From Psychrobacillus psychrodurans (GTDB taxonomy: Bacteria; Bacillota; Bacilli; Bacillales_A; Planococcaceae): a DNA stretch of 64,000 bases. Below the pieces are notes generated by a model. The model saw only the letters and a program-made list of their open reading frames with translations, was not told the origin of the DNA and searched no databases. The stretch is taken from NCBI RefSeq assembly GCF_027563345.1, contig NZ_JAMKBK010000005.1; one strand, given 5' to 3'. The translations under genes were made by a program, and so were the position numbers. Shown here piece after piece: positions 52,619-61,585 of the stretch (position 1 is its first letter; each line of letters begins with the position of its first letter).

Positions 52619-53308
52619 ATGAAATTAGATTGTTTAATTGTAGATGACGAAATTGCTTTAGCAGAAACAACTTGTGAATATTTTAATATGTTTGAAGTCA
52701 AAACAGCATTTGTGACAAATGCGGAAGAGTGCGAACGTTTTTTGGAAGAACATAAACCGTCTTTGATTCTTCTAGACATCAATCTCGGTAATGAATCGGG
52801 GTTTGATTTGTGTAAAAAATTGCGTGAAACAACGCAGATTCCTATCTTATTTATAAGTGCTCGTTCTAGTGATGATGATGTTTTAATTGCGCTTAATATA
52901 GGTGGCGACGATTATATTCATAAGCCATATACATTAAGTATTTTATTAGCTAAAGTAAAAGCGGTACTTAAAAGATATGGCAATAGTTCTAGCATTCAAC
53001 AAGGTGTATTAGAGTTCGGACAGATCCAAATTGATACGAGACTTCGTCGTGTTCGAGTAGATGGTATTGATATTCAACTAAAAACAATGGAATATAAGCT
53101 TTTGTATTATTTAGCGAAAAATAAAAACCGTATCATCACAAAAGATGAACTGTTTCAAAATGTATGGAAAGATACCTTTGTAGGGGATGGGACCCTAAAT
53201 GTACATATTCGGCATTTACGTGAGAAAATTGAACTTAATCCAAAGGACCCGCAATTTATAAAAACTGTATGGGGAACAGGATATGTATTAGAGGATACTA
53301 ACAGATGA
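52619..53308 (+). CDS. OmpR-family response regulator
   Basis: A 229-aa regulator. The receiver has acidic residues Asp9 and Asp10, phosphoacceptor Asp53 in LLLDIN, Ser80 and Lys102 in IHKPYT. The winged-helix output domain (about 128-228) includes LKTMEYKLLYYLAKNKNRII and LNVHIRHLREKIELNP. Its stop overlaps the kinase start by 4 bp. With the kinase and the ABC transporter downstream it should sense and answer an envelope or antimicrobial stress, but the signal is not known. Confidence 0.94.
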   Translation: MKLDCLIVDDEIALAETTCEYFNMFEVKTAFVTNAEECERFLEEHKPSLILLDINLGNESGFDLCKKLRETTQIPILFISARSSDDDVLIALNIGGDDYIHKPYTLSILLAKVKAVLKRYGNSSSIQQGVLEFGQIQIDTRLRRVRVDGIDIQLKTMEYKLLYYLAKNKNRIITKDELFQNVWKDTFVGDGTLNVHIRHLREKIELNPKDPQFIKTVWGTGYVLEDTNR

Positions 53309-54570
53309 AAATAAAGCTGCTAATGTGTATGATTTTGGTTGTTTTTGCTATAGGAATTACTTTCTCCATAATTATTATTAACAATAAAGATATTCCAAAA
53401 GTGGATCTTGTAGCCATAAATGATGTAGTTAAAACGGTAGAAAAAAATTGGGGACAAGTTAGTGAAGAAACTTTTTATAATAGCGACATAAAACAACCAT
53501 TTTCTATTATAGATCACTTAGAAAACGTGATTTATCAAACACCAGGAAATCATTTTAACAATATATACGAAGCCATAGAAAATAGAGATACATTTATAGA
53601 TTTGAAGCAAAATAACGAAATTGTAGGGAAGATAATTATCCGTAATAATGAGCAAGAATTAATGGATCAAATGAAAAGGGAACTCGTCATTTCCGTAAGT
53701 TTCATTTTCGGTTTATTAGCGATATTTAGTATATTTTATCTTTACTATATTAACAGAACGTTATTGAAACCTTTTCAGCAGCTTCAATATTTCGCAGTGA
53801 ATGTGGCTAGAGGTAATTTGGAGATGCCTTTAAAAATGAACGAGAACAATTACTTTGGTGCGTTCACGGAAAGCTTTGATTTGTTGCGTGATGAACTCGA
53901 TGCTTCACGTCAAAGAGAGTATGAATCCAACCGTAGTAAAAAAGAGCTTGTTGCCACATTAAGTCATGATATTAAAACACCGGTTGCTTCAATAAAGGCG
54001 GTTAGTGAATTAATGCTTATGCAGGTAAAAGACGATAAGGTGATCAAGCAAGTAAATACTATTTATTCAAAAGCTGATCAAATCGACTTACTTGTTACGG
54101 ATATGTTTCATGCCACATTAGAAGAGCTGCAACAATTAAAATTAACGGTATCCGAAGAATCGAGCGAAGTGCTTGTTGATATGATTGAAAATGTCAATTA
54201 TGATCACCAAATCGTATATGATTCAATTCCACACTGTATTATTTTAACGGATCCACTACGTATGCAGCAGGTATTAGACAATATTATAAGTAATTCATAT
54301 AAATATGCAGGAACAAAGGTCACTATTAAGTCCGAGTTCAAACATGGCTACCTTGAGCTCTACATTATAGACTTTGGGTCGGGAATTGAAGAAGAAGAAT
54401 TACCTCTACTGTTCAATAAATATTATCGTGGGAAAAATGTCGGTGGCAAGAATGGTTCAGGTCTTGGTCTATATATATCTAAGTACTTCATGGAGAATAT
54501 GTATGGTCAAATTAGCTGTTACAACCGAAAAGATGGTTTTACAGTTGTCCTGAAAATCATGCTAGCATAA
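53305..54570 (+). CDS. Sensor histidine kinase
   Basis: The 421-aa kinase has a first membrane helix at about residues 5-26, a roughly 100-residue outer domain, a second helix at about 127-149, HAMP, and a HisKA domain with phospho-acceptor His221 in LSHDIKTP. The ATPase domain shows the N box (LDNIISNSYKYA), IDFGSGIEEEELP and NGSGLGLYISKYF. The sizeable sensor domain separates it from the short intramembrane-sensing BceS-type kinases that usually accompany peptide-detoxification transporters. A terminator follows the stop. Confidence 0.93.
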   Translation: MKIKLLMCMILVVFAIGITFSIIIINNKDIPKVDLVAINDVVKTVEKNWGQVSEETFYNSDIKQPFSIIDHLENVIYQTPGNHFNNIYEAIENRDTFIDLKQNNEIVGKIIIRNNEQELMDQMKRELVISVSFIFGLLAIFSIFYLYYINRTLLKPFQQLQYFAVNVARGNLEMPLKMNENNYFGAFTESFDLLRDELDASRQREYESNRSKKELVATLSHDIKTPVASIKAVSELMLMQVKDDKVIKQVNTIYSKADQIDLLVTDMFHATLEELQQLKLTVSEESSEVLVDMIENVNYDHQIVYDSIPHCIILTDPLRMQQVLDNIISNSYKYAGTKVTIKSEFKHGYLELYIIDFGSGIEEEELPLLFNKYYRGKNVGGKNGSGLGLYISKYFMENMYGQISCYNRKDGFTVVLKIMLA

Positions 54571-54628
54571 GAATTAAGAATTAGTTAAGAATTGCACAAA
54601 GATTTAATAAGAATTCATTTTGTATGAT

Positions 54629-54658
54629 AAGACTGTAATCTACATTACGGTCTTTTTT
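54629..54658 (+). terminator. Terminator between kinase and ABC genes
   Basis: AAGACTGTAATC/CATTACGGTCTT imperfect stem followed by T residues. The preceding stretch TTAAGAATTGCACAAAGATT and TAATAAGAATTCA has TTAAGAATT-type repeats that could be the operator of the response regulator for the transporter genes. Confidence 0.6.
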
Positions 54659-54710
54659 CTTTGAGTTGAAAATACAAACATGAGCTTAATAAAGGGAGAG
54701 TGCTAAAAGC

Positions 54711-55472
54711 ATGACAAATGTAATTATTAAAACGGAGAAGCTATGTAAAACCTTTTCGAACGGTGGAAATCAACAGCATGTATTAAAAAATCTAGATATT
54801 AGTCTAATAGAAGGGGATTTTACAATCATAATGGGTAGTTCAGGATCTGGAAAATCCACTCTACTGTATGCAATTAGTGGCATAGATAAACCAACATTAG
54901 GTGAAATCGATTTTGGTGGTAAAAATTTAGCTAAATTGAACAACGATCAACTGGCGATATTTCGAAGAAACAATTGCGGCTTTGTCTTTCAGCAGATTTA
55001 TTTACTAGATAATATGAGTGTCCTCGATAATGTACTGGCTAGTGGTCTTTTAGTAAATAAGAATAAGCGTGAAGTCGTGCAAAAAGCGAAAGAATTATTA
55101 ATACAAGTAGGGATTAGTGAAAACGCATGGTCTAAATTTCCGACACAACTCTCTGGTGGGGAGGCACAGCGAGTTGGAATTGTTCGTGCATTGATTAACA
55201 GTCCAAGAATACTTTTTGCTGATGAGCCAACCGGTGCATTAAACTCAGCATCAAGTGAAAGTGTGTTAGATATTTTTACAAAGGCAAATCAAAACGGGCA
55301 AAGTATTGTCATGGTCACTCATGATATGAAAACAGCATTACGTGGAAATCGAATTTTATATTTGCGAGACGGTGTCATTTGTGGTGATTTAAAATTGGGT
55401 GAATACAGTGAACAAAAAAATCTAGAACGGCATGAAAAGATTAAACATTTTCTAGCAGAAATGGGGTGGTAA
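54711..55472 (+). CDS. ABC transporter ATP-binding protein (MacB/LolD type)
   Basis: The 253-aa ATPase has Walker A GSSGSGKST (residues 42-50, Lys48), Q-loop FVFQQIYLLDNMSVLDNV, signature LSGGEAQRV, Walker B ILFADEP and the switch His in VMVTHD. These features place it in the MacB/LolD/BceA group that works with FtsX-type permeases as mechanotransmission rather than classical transport. The permease starts one base after its stop. Confidence 0.94.
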   Translation: MTNVIIKTEKLCKTFSNGGNQQHVLKNLDISLIEGDFTIIMGSSGSGKSTLLYAISGIDKPTLGEIDFGGKNLAKLNNDQLAIFRRNNCGFVFQQIYLLDNMSVLDNVLASGLLVNKNKREVVQKAKELLIQVGISENAWSKFPTQLSGGEAQRVGIVRALINSPRILFADEPTGALNSASSESVLDIFTKANQNGQSIVMVTHDMKTALRGNRILYLRDGVICGDLKLGEYSEQKNLERHEKIKHFLAEMGW

Positions 55473-55473
55473 G

Positions 55474-57816
55474 ATGAAAATCTTGAACCTATCTATGGCG
55501 AATATTAGAAAAAGTAAGTCCGCTACCGTTTCTTTATGTATATTCATTTTGGTTGCTACGCTACTTCTTAATGTTGGTCTAATGGTTGTTACTCAACTAA
55601 ATGCATTTTTTGATCAAAAAGCAGAGCAATTAAAAGATCCTCACGTAACGATTGTGATGGATCAAACAAGTTATCATTTAACTCATGAAGATTTTTTAAA
55701 GAACTATTCTGGGATAAAAAAGACCGAAACAGAAGAGATTATCCATATGAACCTTGCTAATTATAAATTTGGTAACGGTGAATTAACGAACAGTGCAGTA
55801 ATTTTTAATGCAGATACTAATCGAAATATTGGACCGTTAAAGTTAATCGAAAAGGTGAATACTTCAAGTTCCAAAGATATATTTGTACCTTATAGTTTTA
55901 AAACGGATGGTGGTTATGAGTTAGGTGATGACTTTAGAATCACATATCAAGACAAGGACTTTGAGTATCGAGTTGCTGGATTTTTTGAAACAACGATAAT
56001 GGGTACAAATAACATCGGCGTTATGAAATTTATGTTACCTAAGACTTCCTATCAAACACTAGCAGACGAACTTGACTATCAATCAGATGAGTTAATCATA
56101 TCGGCAGTGATGGAAGATAGAACAAAATCCTCACAGTTAAAAAATGAATTTATTCAGAATGTAAAGAAGTCACAACATAAGGACACTACTTACATTTTTG
56201 GTTTAGATATCGAATTAGTTAAAAATGTAAATACATTAACTATCAATATCATAGCTACAATATTAGTAGCTTTTTCTGCGATTATCGTACTGGTCTCACT
56301 AATTGTCATTAAGTTCCGTGTTTCTAATAGTATTGAAGATGGAATGGTAAATATAGGAGTACTTAAATCAATTGGCTATACAAGTCGGCAAATTTTTACA
56401 TCAATTCTACTTCAATATATCATGATAGCTCTTAGTGCGAGCGTGGTAGGAATTGCATTATCATATGCTTTAATGCCTTTGTTTGGAGGTATTATTTCGA
56501 CTATTTCTGGTTTAATATGGATTCAAAGTTTTGATATGATTGTTAACATAATCAGTATTTTCTTTGTAACCATTTGTGTTGTGGTCGTAACTTTGTTATC
56601 TGCTTTTCGTATAAGAAAAATTCTACCTGTTGCGGCACTTCGTGGAGGTGTTCATACACACAGTTTTAGAAAAAATCACATTCCTTTGGCAAAAGCTAAA
56701 GGTGGTCTTCATTTTCTACTTGCTATAAAGTCAATGTTGGTAAACTCAAAACAAAATATAATGATTAGTTTAATAGTTATGGCGCTAACTTTTGCGACAG
56801 TTTTTTCAGTAGTGATGTATTACAACATTGCTTCAGACAAATCGGCATTCGTTAACTTATTTGGATCAGAACCTGCAAATGTATATATAGCTGTTAAGTC
56901 AGATGCAGACATAAGAAATCTTTTAAGCGACATTGAGCAAATCGATCATGTAAGGAAAGTGAATATATTAGACACAATTGAAACAAATATTGATGGTCAA
57001 ACAGTTTATACAAACGTTACTGATCATTATTCCCAGCTAGAGAATAATGTCGTTTATGAAGGGCGTCAGCCAAAGTATGAAAACGAAATAGCTATCTCCT
57101 GGGTAGTTTCAAATCAAATCAATAAAGGAATTGGCGATACGGTTGACGTAGAATATGGGGCTGAAACAGTAAGTTATTTAGTAACAGGTCTTAGTCAATC
57201 GATTGGTAATTTAGGACAGATATCTTCATTAACAATGGAAGGTATTCAACAATTACAATCAGAATTTAAAGGTACTACACTCTATGTCTATTTAGACGGA
57301 GTATCGAATAAAGACTTTATGAAGAATGTCCAGGAACAGTACGGGAATTATATAGGTGAAACATTAGATATCGATGAAAATATAGAAAGCCAAACCGGAA
57401 TGTATACAGCTGCAGTGTTTGCAGTTATGCTACTGGTTTTGACAATTACCGTTCTAGTTGTTGTGATGATTCTGTATTTGGTTATAAAAACAATGATTAT
57501 TAAGCGAAAGAAAGAATTTGGAGTAATGAAAACAATAGGCTATTCAACAATTCAACTGATGAACCAAATATCCATCAGTTTTCTACCCGTGATTTTTACA
57601 GGTGTTACAATTGGTGGTGTGCTTGGCTATTTTTTCACTAATCCTATGCTTTCCGTATTACTTTCAAGCGCTGGGGTTAAACGTATGGAGTTTACTATTA
57701 ATTTACCCATTATTCTAATGCTTTGTGCAAGCATCCTTATACTAGCCTATTGTATTTCAATGTTAATATCCTTAAAAATAAAGAAAATTTCCGCTTATAG
57801 TTTAATTACAGAATAG
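55474..57816 (+). CDS. FtsX-type ABC transporter permease
   Basis: A 780-aa permease with two FtsX modules. Helix 1 (about residues 17-40) is followed by an outer domain of about 200 residues and a three-helix bundle (about 255-380). A second helix near 425, another outer domain (about 460-640) and three final helices (about 645-775) follow. The two large ectodomains make it a MacB/Tde-like or peptide-sensing permease rather than the ten-helix, single-ectodomain BceB form. With its ATPase and the two-component system it forms a probable antimicrobial-peptide or cell-envelope stress module. The substrate is unknown. Confidence 0.9.
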   Translation: MKILNLSMANIRKSKSATVSLCIFILVATLLLNVGLMVVTQLNAFFDQKAEQLKDPHVTIVMDQTSYHLTHEDFLKNYSGIKKTETEEIIHMNLANYKFGNGELTNSAVIFNADTNRNIGPLKLIEKVNTSSSKDIFVPYSFKTDGGYELGDDFRITYQDKDFEYRVAGFFETTIMGTNNIGVMKFMLPKTSYQTLADELDYQSDELIISAVMEDRTKSSQLKNEFIQNVKKSQHKDTTYIFGLDIELVKNVNTLTINIIATILVAFSAIIVLVSLIVIKFRVSNSIEDGMVNIGVLKSIGYTSRQIFTSILLQYIMIALSASVVGIALSYALMPLFGGIISTISGLIWIQSFDMIVNIISIFFVTICVVVVTLLSAFRIRKILPVAALRGGVHTHSFRKNHIPLAKAKGGLHFLLAIKSMLVNSKQNIMISLIVMALTFATVFSVVMYYNIASDKSAFVNLFGSEPANVYIAVKSDADIRNLLSDIEQIDHVRKVNILDTIETNIDGQTVYTNVTDHYSQLENNVVYEGRQPKYENEIAISWVVSNQINKGIGDTVDVEYGAETVSYLVTGLSQSIGNLGQISSLTMEGIQQLQSEFKGTTLYVYLDGVSNKDFMKNVQEQYGNYIGETLDIDENIESQTGMYTAAVFAVMLLVLTITVLVVVMILYLVIKTMIIKRKKEFGVMKTIGYSTIQLMNQISISFLPVIFTGVTIGGVLGYFFTNPMLSVLLSSAGVKRMEFTINLPIILMLCASILILAYCISMLISLKIKKISAYSLITE

Positions 57817-58089
57817 ATCAATTGATCCATGATTAAAACAGATGAAAAGAATTAGAATATATTTAGATTTGTAAGCTGAATATTTCTAAAAACATTGCTA
57901 TACTAACTTTTGAGTAACAATATAAAAAAATTTGCTAATTCCCCTTTTTTGAAAGAATAAGATGGTGCTGAATGGATTAGATAAAATTGGTTGTATAGTC
58001 CAGAAATAACCTAAAATATTTTTAATAAACCTGTGCCATCAAGTTGGGTAATAGTACGAAACCTAGTAAAAAGATAAGGAGGAATTAAT

Positions 58090-58656
58090 ATGAAAAAGAG
58101 TAATACGGAGTTGACACTAGAACAACGAGAGGAATTACTCACAGTATTAAAAAGCCGTTTTGAGAAAAATATGAACCGTCATGATGAGATTGAATGGATT
58201 AGTGTCCAGACAAAACTAGAAACAAATACTGACAAATTGTGGTCGCTTAATGAAATGGAAAAAACAGAAGGGGAACCGGATGTTGTTGGTTATGATAAAG
58301 AGAATGACGAATATATTTTTATAGACTGTTCAGCAGAAAGTCCTAAAGGCCGTAGAAGTGTTTGTTACGACCGTGAAGCGTTGGAGTCAAGAAAAAAACA
58401 TAAACCAGAAAATAGCGCTATTGATATGGCAAATGAGATGGGCATTGAACTGTTAACGGAAGAACAATATCGGGAGTTGCAAAAACTTGGAAATTTCGAT
58501 TTGAAAACGTCGAGTTGGGTTCAAACACCTGATGATATAAGAAAACTCGGTGGGGCTCTATTTTGTGATAGTCGCTACGAGACTGTTTTTGTGTACCACA
58601 ATGGAGCAGACTCGTACTATGCTGCAAGGGGATTCAGAGGCACTCTAAGAGTTTAG
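58090..58656 (+). CDS. DUF4256 domain protein
   Basis: The 188-aa cytoplasmic protein matches the DUF4256 family: an N-terminal helix (LTLEQREELLTVLKSRFEKN), GEPDVVGYDKENDEYIFIDC, SAESPKGRRSVCYDREALES, and SSWVQTPDDIRKLGGALFCD near the C-terminus. AAGGAGG precedes the ATG by about 8 bp. Function is unknown. Right after it comes an apparent orphan omega RNA. Confidence 0.85.
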   Translation: MKKSNTELTLEQREELLTVLKSRFEKNMNRHDEIEWISVQTKLETNTDKLWSLNEMEKTEGEPDVVGYDKENDEYIFIDCSAESPKGRRSVCYDREALESRKKHKPENSAIDMANEMGIELLTEEQYRELQKLGNFDLKTSSWVQTPDDIRKLGGALFCDSRYETVFVYHNGADSYYAARGFRGTLRV

Positions 58657-58657
58657 A

Positions 58658-58812
58658 TTTATCCCGCATTAACTGGCAGTAATACACCCACTTCAAGGCT
58701 TGGTTTAAGCAACAAAGCATAAGTGGGAGACAACTGCCCGTAAACGCCCGAATGGTTCAACCTACAATCAGTGGGGGATGATGGAAACCCCCACTGATTG
58801 AAGTTTCACTTT
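58658..58812 (+). ncRNA. Orphan TnpB-type omega RNA / IS605 right-end remnant
   Basis: The stretch has the layout of the 3' omega RNA and right end of Bacillales IS200/IS605 (IS1341-type) elements. Nested stems GGCAGT...ACTGCC and CCCACTT...AAGTGGG surround a loop with CAAGGCTTGGTTTAAGCAAC. Then come CGCCCGAATGGTTCAACC and a final near-perfect hairpin, AATCAGTGGGGG/CCCCCACTGATT, ending TGAAGTTTCAC. No tnpA or tnpB is nearby: the DUF4256 gene lies upstream instead. If transcribed, the guide would be the bases just after the right end (about 58812 onward). The comparison is from memory of such elements. Confidence 0.6.
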
Positions 58813-58841
58813 ATACAAAGCACTATTTGTATTTTAGAGTT

Positions 58842-58894
58842 AAGGTGTCAGCCCCTCATACAATTTTGAATTGTATGGGGAGCTGACACCTTTT
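58842..58894. repeat. Near-perfect long hairpin repeat
   Basis: AAGGTGTCAGC and GCTGACACCTT form the outer stem, with CATACAATT/AATTGTATG inside and loop TTG; there are about 22 paired positions with one mismatch and one wobble. It shares the AATT-tGAATTG core with the hairpins at 43378 and 63284. It may terminate transcription in both directions (TTTT follows). Confidence 0.7.
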
Positions 58895-58961
58895 AATACG
58901 TTGATAACATTAATAAAGTCGAAAATAACAGCAAAATTTATTATTAAAAATGAGGGTAGTT

Positions 58962-59615
58962 ATGAAAGTTGAATTTGAAAATAATATCATTGAATATAAT
59001 GTTCAGTATGGAAATGGGAAGAAGCTGTCTATTCATATAGATACGTTGGGTTTCATTACTGCTAAAGTTCCAAAAGGCACAAGTAAAGAAATGATTGATA
59101 GGGCAATAGCAAGCAAAGGAAAATGGATACTAGAAAAAATCCATGAAATTAGAACAGCTCGAGAATTACCTAAGGCAAGAGAGTATCACGCTAACGGAAA
59201 GTTTTTGTACATTGGAAAAGAAAGATTTCTTCACGAATTAATAGATTGTAATGATTTAAATGAAGAGGTTCTTAAGAAAAATCTCAAGAAGTTCTATAAG
59301 GATAGATGCAAGACTATTGTAGAGGAACGTATAAAAATATATCAAAAGCTGCTGAAAGTTAAACCTAAAATCATTGAAATAGTTGAGTCTAAAGTTAAGT
59401 GGGGTAGCTGTAGTTCGGATAAAAAGATTACCTTTAACTTTCGTCTTGCTATGGCTCCTATAGAAGTAATCGATTATGTGATAATCCATGAATTATGTCA
59501 TATAACTCATATGAATCATGATCGATCCTTTTGGCGACGCGTTGGAAGTATTATGCCAGATTATAAAGACAAGGAAGAGTACTTAGCAAGGCACAGTAAT
59601 TCGATGTCTCTTTAA
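58962..59615 (+). CDS. YgjP-like metallopeptidase (M48/DUF45)
   Basis: A 217-aa zinc-protease-like protein. KWGSCSSDKKITFNFRLAMA leads to the HELCH zinc site (VIIHELCHITHMNHDRSFW) with a third ligand His seven residues on and a conserved FW. An N-terminal beta-rich region (YNVQYGNGKKLSIHIDTLGF) precedes it. ATG 58962 has GAGGG 5 bp upstream; ATG 58950 overlaps that site. In other species such genes lie with type I restriction systems, but none is near here. Natural substrate unknown. Confidence 0.88.
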   Translation: MKVEFENNIIEYNVQYGNGKKLSIHIDTLGFITAKVPKGTSKEMIDRAIASKGKWILEKIHEIRTARELPKAREYHANGKFLYIGKERFLHELIDCNDLNEEVLKKNLKKFYKDRCKTIVEERIKIYQKLLKVKPKIIEIVESKVKWGSCSSDKKITFNFRLAMAPIEVIDYVIIHELCHITHMNHDRSFWRRVGSIMPDYKDKEEYLARHSNSMSL

Positions 59616-59616
59616 G

Positions 59617-59654
59617 AAACGATCACATTTAACGAAAAATGTGATCGTTTTTTT
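59617..59654 (+). terminator. Terminator after YgjP-like gene
   Basis: AAACGATCACATTT, short loop, AAATGTGATCGTTT, then T residues. Confidence 0.92.
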
Positions 59655-59892
59655 GCACTCAACAACTTTATCTGGTAGATACATTCGTGTAATTCAAGCG
59701 AATGTGAATGTTGTGATTTCCATGTTTGTTTCTGACATAGCAACGTTACAATATCCACCTTCCATGCATATCTAATTAAATTCTTTTCACTGTGCTTATA
59801 CCCTCCGTGTACCTTAGGTGTTTGCATATTTTATAAAGAGGGGAAAAGTTGTATTGTCCTCTTTGATAAATTTATAGGAGGGAGGAATGGAC

Positions 59893-60075
59893 ATGCTGTT
59901 TTTTGTAAAGGAAATACAGAAAGTAAGTAAAAAAGTGGGGCCGGAGGGACGGAGTGCAATGAGATTACAAGATCCTCGCGTAAATGGTCAATTGCTTAGG
60001 GATCAGAAAGCCCGGGATACTGAAGCTAAGGAATTAGAGAATCGTAGAAATCGCTTATTGAAAGGAGATAGCTGA
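59893..60075 (+). CDS. Small basic protein, function unknown
   Basis: A 60-aa hydrophilic protein, MLFFVKEIQKVSKKVGPEGR followed by a charged helix (QLLRDQKARDTEAKELENRR). GGAGGGAGG lies just upstream; ATG 59893 is spaced 7 bp from GGAGG, whereas ATG 59887 is 1 bp away. A terminator follows, which supports a genuine transcription unit. I do not recognise the family. Confidence 0.6.
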   Translation: MLFFVKEIQKVSKKVGPEGRSAMRLQDPRVNGQLLRDQKARDTEAKELENRRNRLLKGDS

Positions 60076-60084
60076 TTAGGATAG

Positions 60085-60125
60085 AAGACGTTGCTTCACC
60101 GAGATAGGTGTGGCTACGTCTTTTT
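60085..60125 (+). terminator. Terminator after small gene
   Basis: AAGACGTTGCTTCACC and GGTGTGGCTACGTCTT pair with two mismatches, then TTT. Confidence 0.8.
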
Positions 60126-60290
60126 ATTTTATGAATTTAAATCTATAATATTTGTAAGGTATACGTACAAAGACAAAAATAGAAATGCAATATAGTATTA
60201 CATAGAATATTGGGAGGTCATATTTTGTTACTTTACTTTTAATATGTATTATCTATCTAATTAGTAAATAAAATTAGGAGATGATATATT

Positions 60291-60698
60291 ATGATATACA
60301 AAAACTCAACCAGTGATATTTCTACTGATATGTTAGAAGGTTTTTTTGTGGATTGGCCTAATCCACCAAGTCCACAAACCCACCTACTGCTGTTAAATAA
60401 AAGCAATAAAGTAATTATTGCGATTGATGATAATACTAATAAAGTAATTGGATTTATTACAGCAATTAGTGATGGAGTTTTATCGGCCTATATTCCATTC
60501 TTGGAGGTTCTACCGGAATATAAAAATAAAGGTATAGGTAAGGAACTAGTTAGCCAGATGTTAAAAGAACTTGCTGACATCTATATGATTGATTTGTGTT
60601 GTGATGATGACTTAGTTTCTTATTATGATAAGTTAGGGATGACGAAGACAAATGGTATGGTTCTAAGAAACTATAAAGTGCAATCTGGAACTATATAA
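60291..60698 (+). CDS. GNAT family N-acetyltransferase
   Basis: The 135-aa protein has the acetyl-CoA-binding pattern: FLEVLPEYKNKGIGKELVSQ holds the Q/RxxGxG/A-like loop (KNKGIG), preceded by strand VIGFITAISDG and followed by IDLCCDDDLVSYYDKLGMTK, the usual C-terminal strand-helix. AGGAGATG lies upstream of the ATG. The acetyl acceptor cannot be predicted. Confidence 0.88.
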   Translation: MIYKNSTSDISTDMLEGFFVDWPNPPSPQTHLLLLNKSNKVIIAIDDNTNKVIGFITAISDGVLSAYIPFLEVLPEYKNKGIGKELVSQMLKELADIYMIDLCCDDDLVSYYDKLGMTKTNGMVLRNYKVQSGTI

Positions 60699-60922
60699 AG
60701 TAATTTTAAGAAATAACAATTTATTAAAGTTGTTAATTGTTGTCCAACAAAGTAAGTAAATGTTATTTATAATGCTCACGTTGTGTTATTTAGTTATGGA
60801 TTAAAGTGCCATCACCTGCTGCCAATTTGTTTTTATTCGATTGATTTCTGAAAAACTATGCAGGAATAAATGATAGAAATAGCGAATCTAAAGAGGATAA
60901 CATAGTAAAGGGAGATGAGAAA

Positions 60923-61345
60923 ATGGATACGAATCATTCGATAATAACAATTGAAGCAACTGTACATGCACCGATTGAAAAAGTGTGGGAATATTGGACA
61001 GTGCCTGCTCATATAACGAAGTGGAATAATGCTTCTGATGAATGGCATACACCATACGCAGAAAATGATTTAAAAGCCGGTGGGAAATTTGTTTCTAGAA
61101 TGGAAGCGAAAGATGGAAGCTTTGGTTTTGATTTTGGAGGCATTTATGATGAAGTACGTACCCACGAGTTCATTTCTTATAAATTAGAGGATGGAAGAAA
61201 AGTTCAAATCACTTTCATCGCGGAAGAAAACGACACGAAAGTGGTAGAAGTATTTGAAGCTGAAACGGCTAATCCGATTGAAATGCAGCAAGAAGGATGG
61301 CAGGCAATTTTAGACAACTTTAAAAGACATGCGGAGCAACAGTAA
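60923..61345 (+). CDS. SRPBCC (AHSA1-like) protein
   Basis: A 140-aa START/Bet v1-like fold protein. The N-terminal strand TIEATVHAPIEKVWEYWTVP and ITKWNNASDEWHTP are typical of activator-of-Hsp90-type SRPBCC proteins, and the C-terminal helix is EGWQAILDNFKRHAE. Such proteins bind small hydrophobic ligands; the ligand here is unknown. GGGAGATGAG precedes the ATG and a terminator follows. Confidence 0.87.
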   Translation: MDTNHSIITIEATVHAPIEKVWEYWTVPAHITKWNNASDEWHTPYAENDLKAGGKFVSRMEAKDGSFGFDFGGIYDEVRTHEFISYKLEDGRKVQITFIAEENDTKVVEVFEAETANPIEMQQEGWQAILDNFKRHAEQQ

Positions 61346-61359
61346 TTTTACATGTATAG

Positions 61360-61397
61360 AAAAGTGCTTGGTTCACAATTAGAACCAAGCACTTTTT
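61360..61397 (+). terminator. Terminator after SRPBCC gene
   Basis: AAAAGTGCTTGGTTC, loop ACAATTA, GAACCAAGCACTTTT, followed by T. The stem GTGCxTGGTTC resembles that of the hairpin at 63284-63332. Confidence 0.93.
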
Positions 61398-61585
61398 CTA
61401 TACTCTTTTATTGCTGAAAAAAATAGATTTTTGATCACTTCACAGACTTTAAAATAATCCGATAAACAAGTATAAGGTTATAGAGAGTCAGTTTTCTTAT
61501 TGTGAGAATGTGTTGATAATCGTAAGTTTATAAAGGGTTTTATAGGAAATAGAGTTTGAGTTATAAAGAACAGGGGGTTTCAAAG

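Noticed and set aside
59612..59827. 71-aa minus-strand frame downstream of the YgjP-like gene
   Set aside because: It overlaps the terminator, no ribosome site is seen, and composition is not gene-like.
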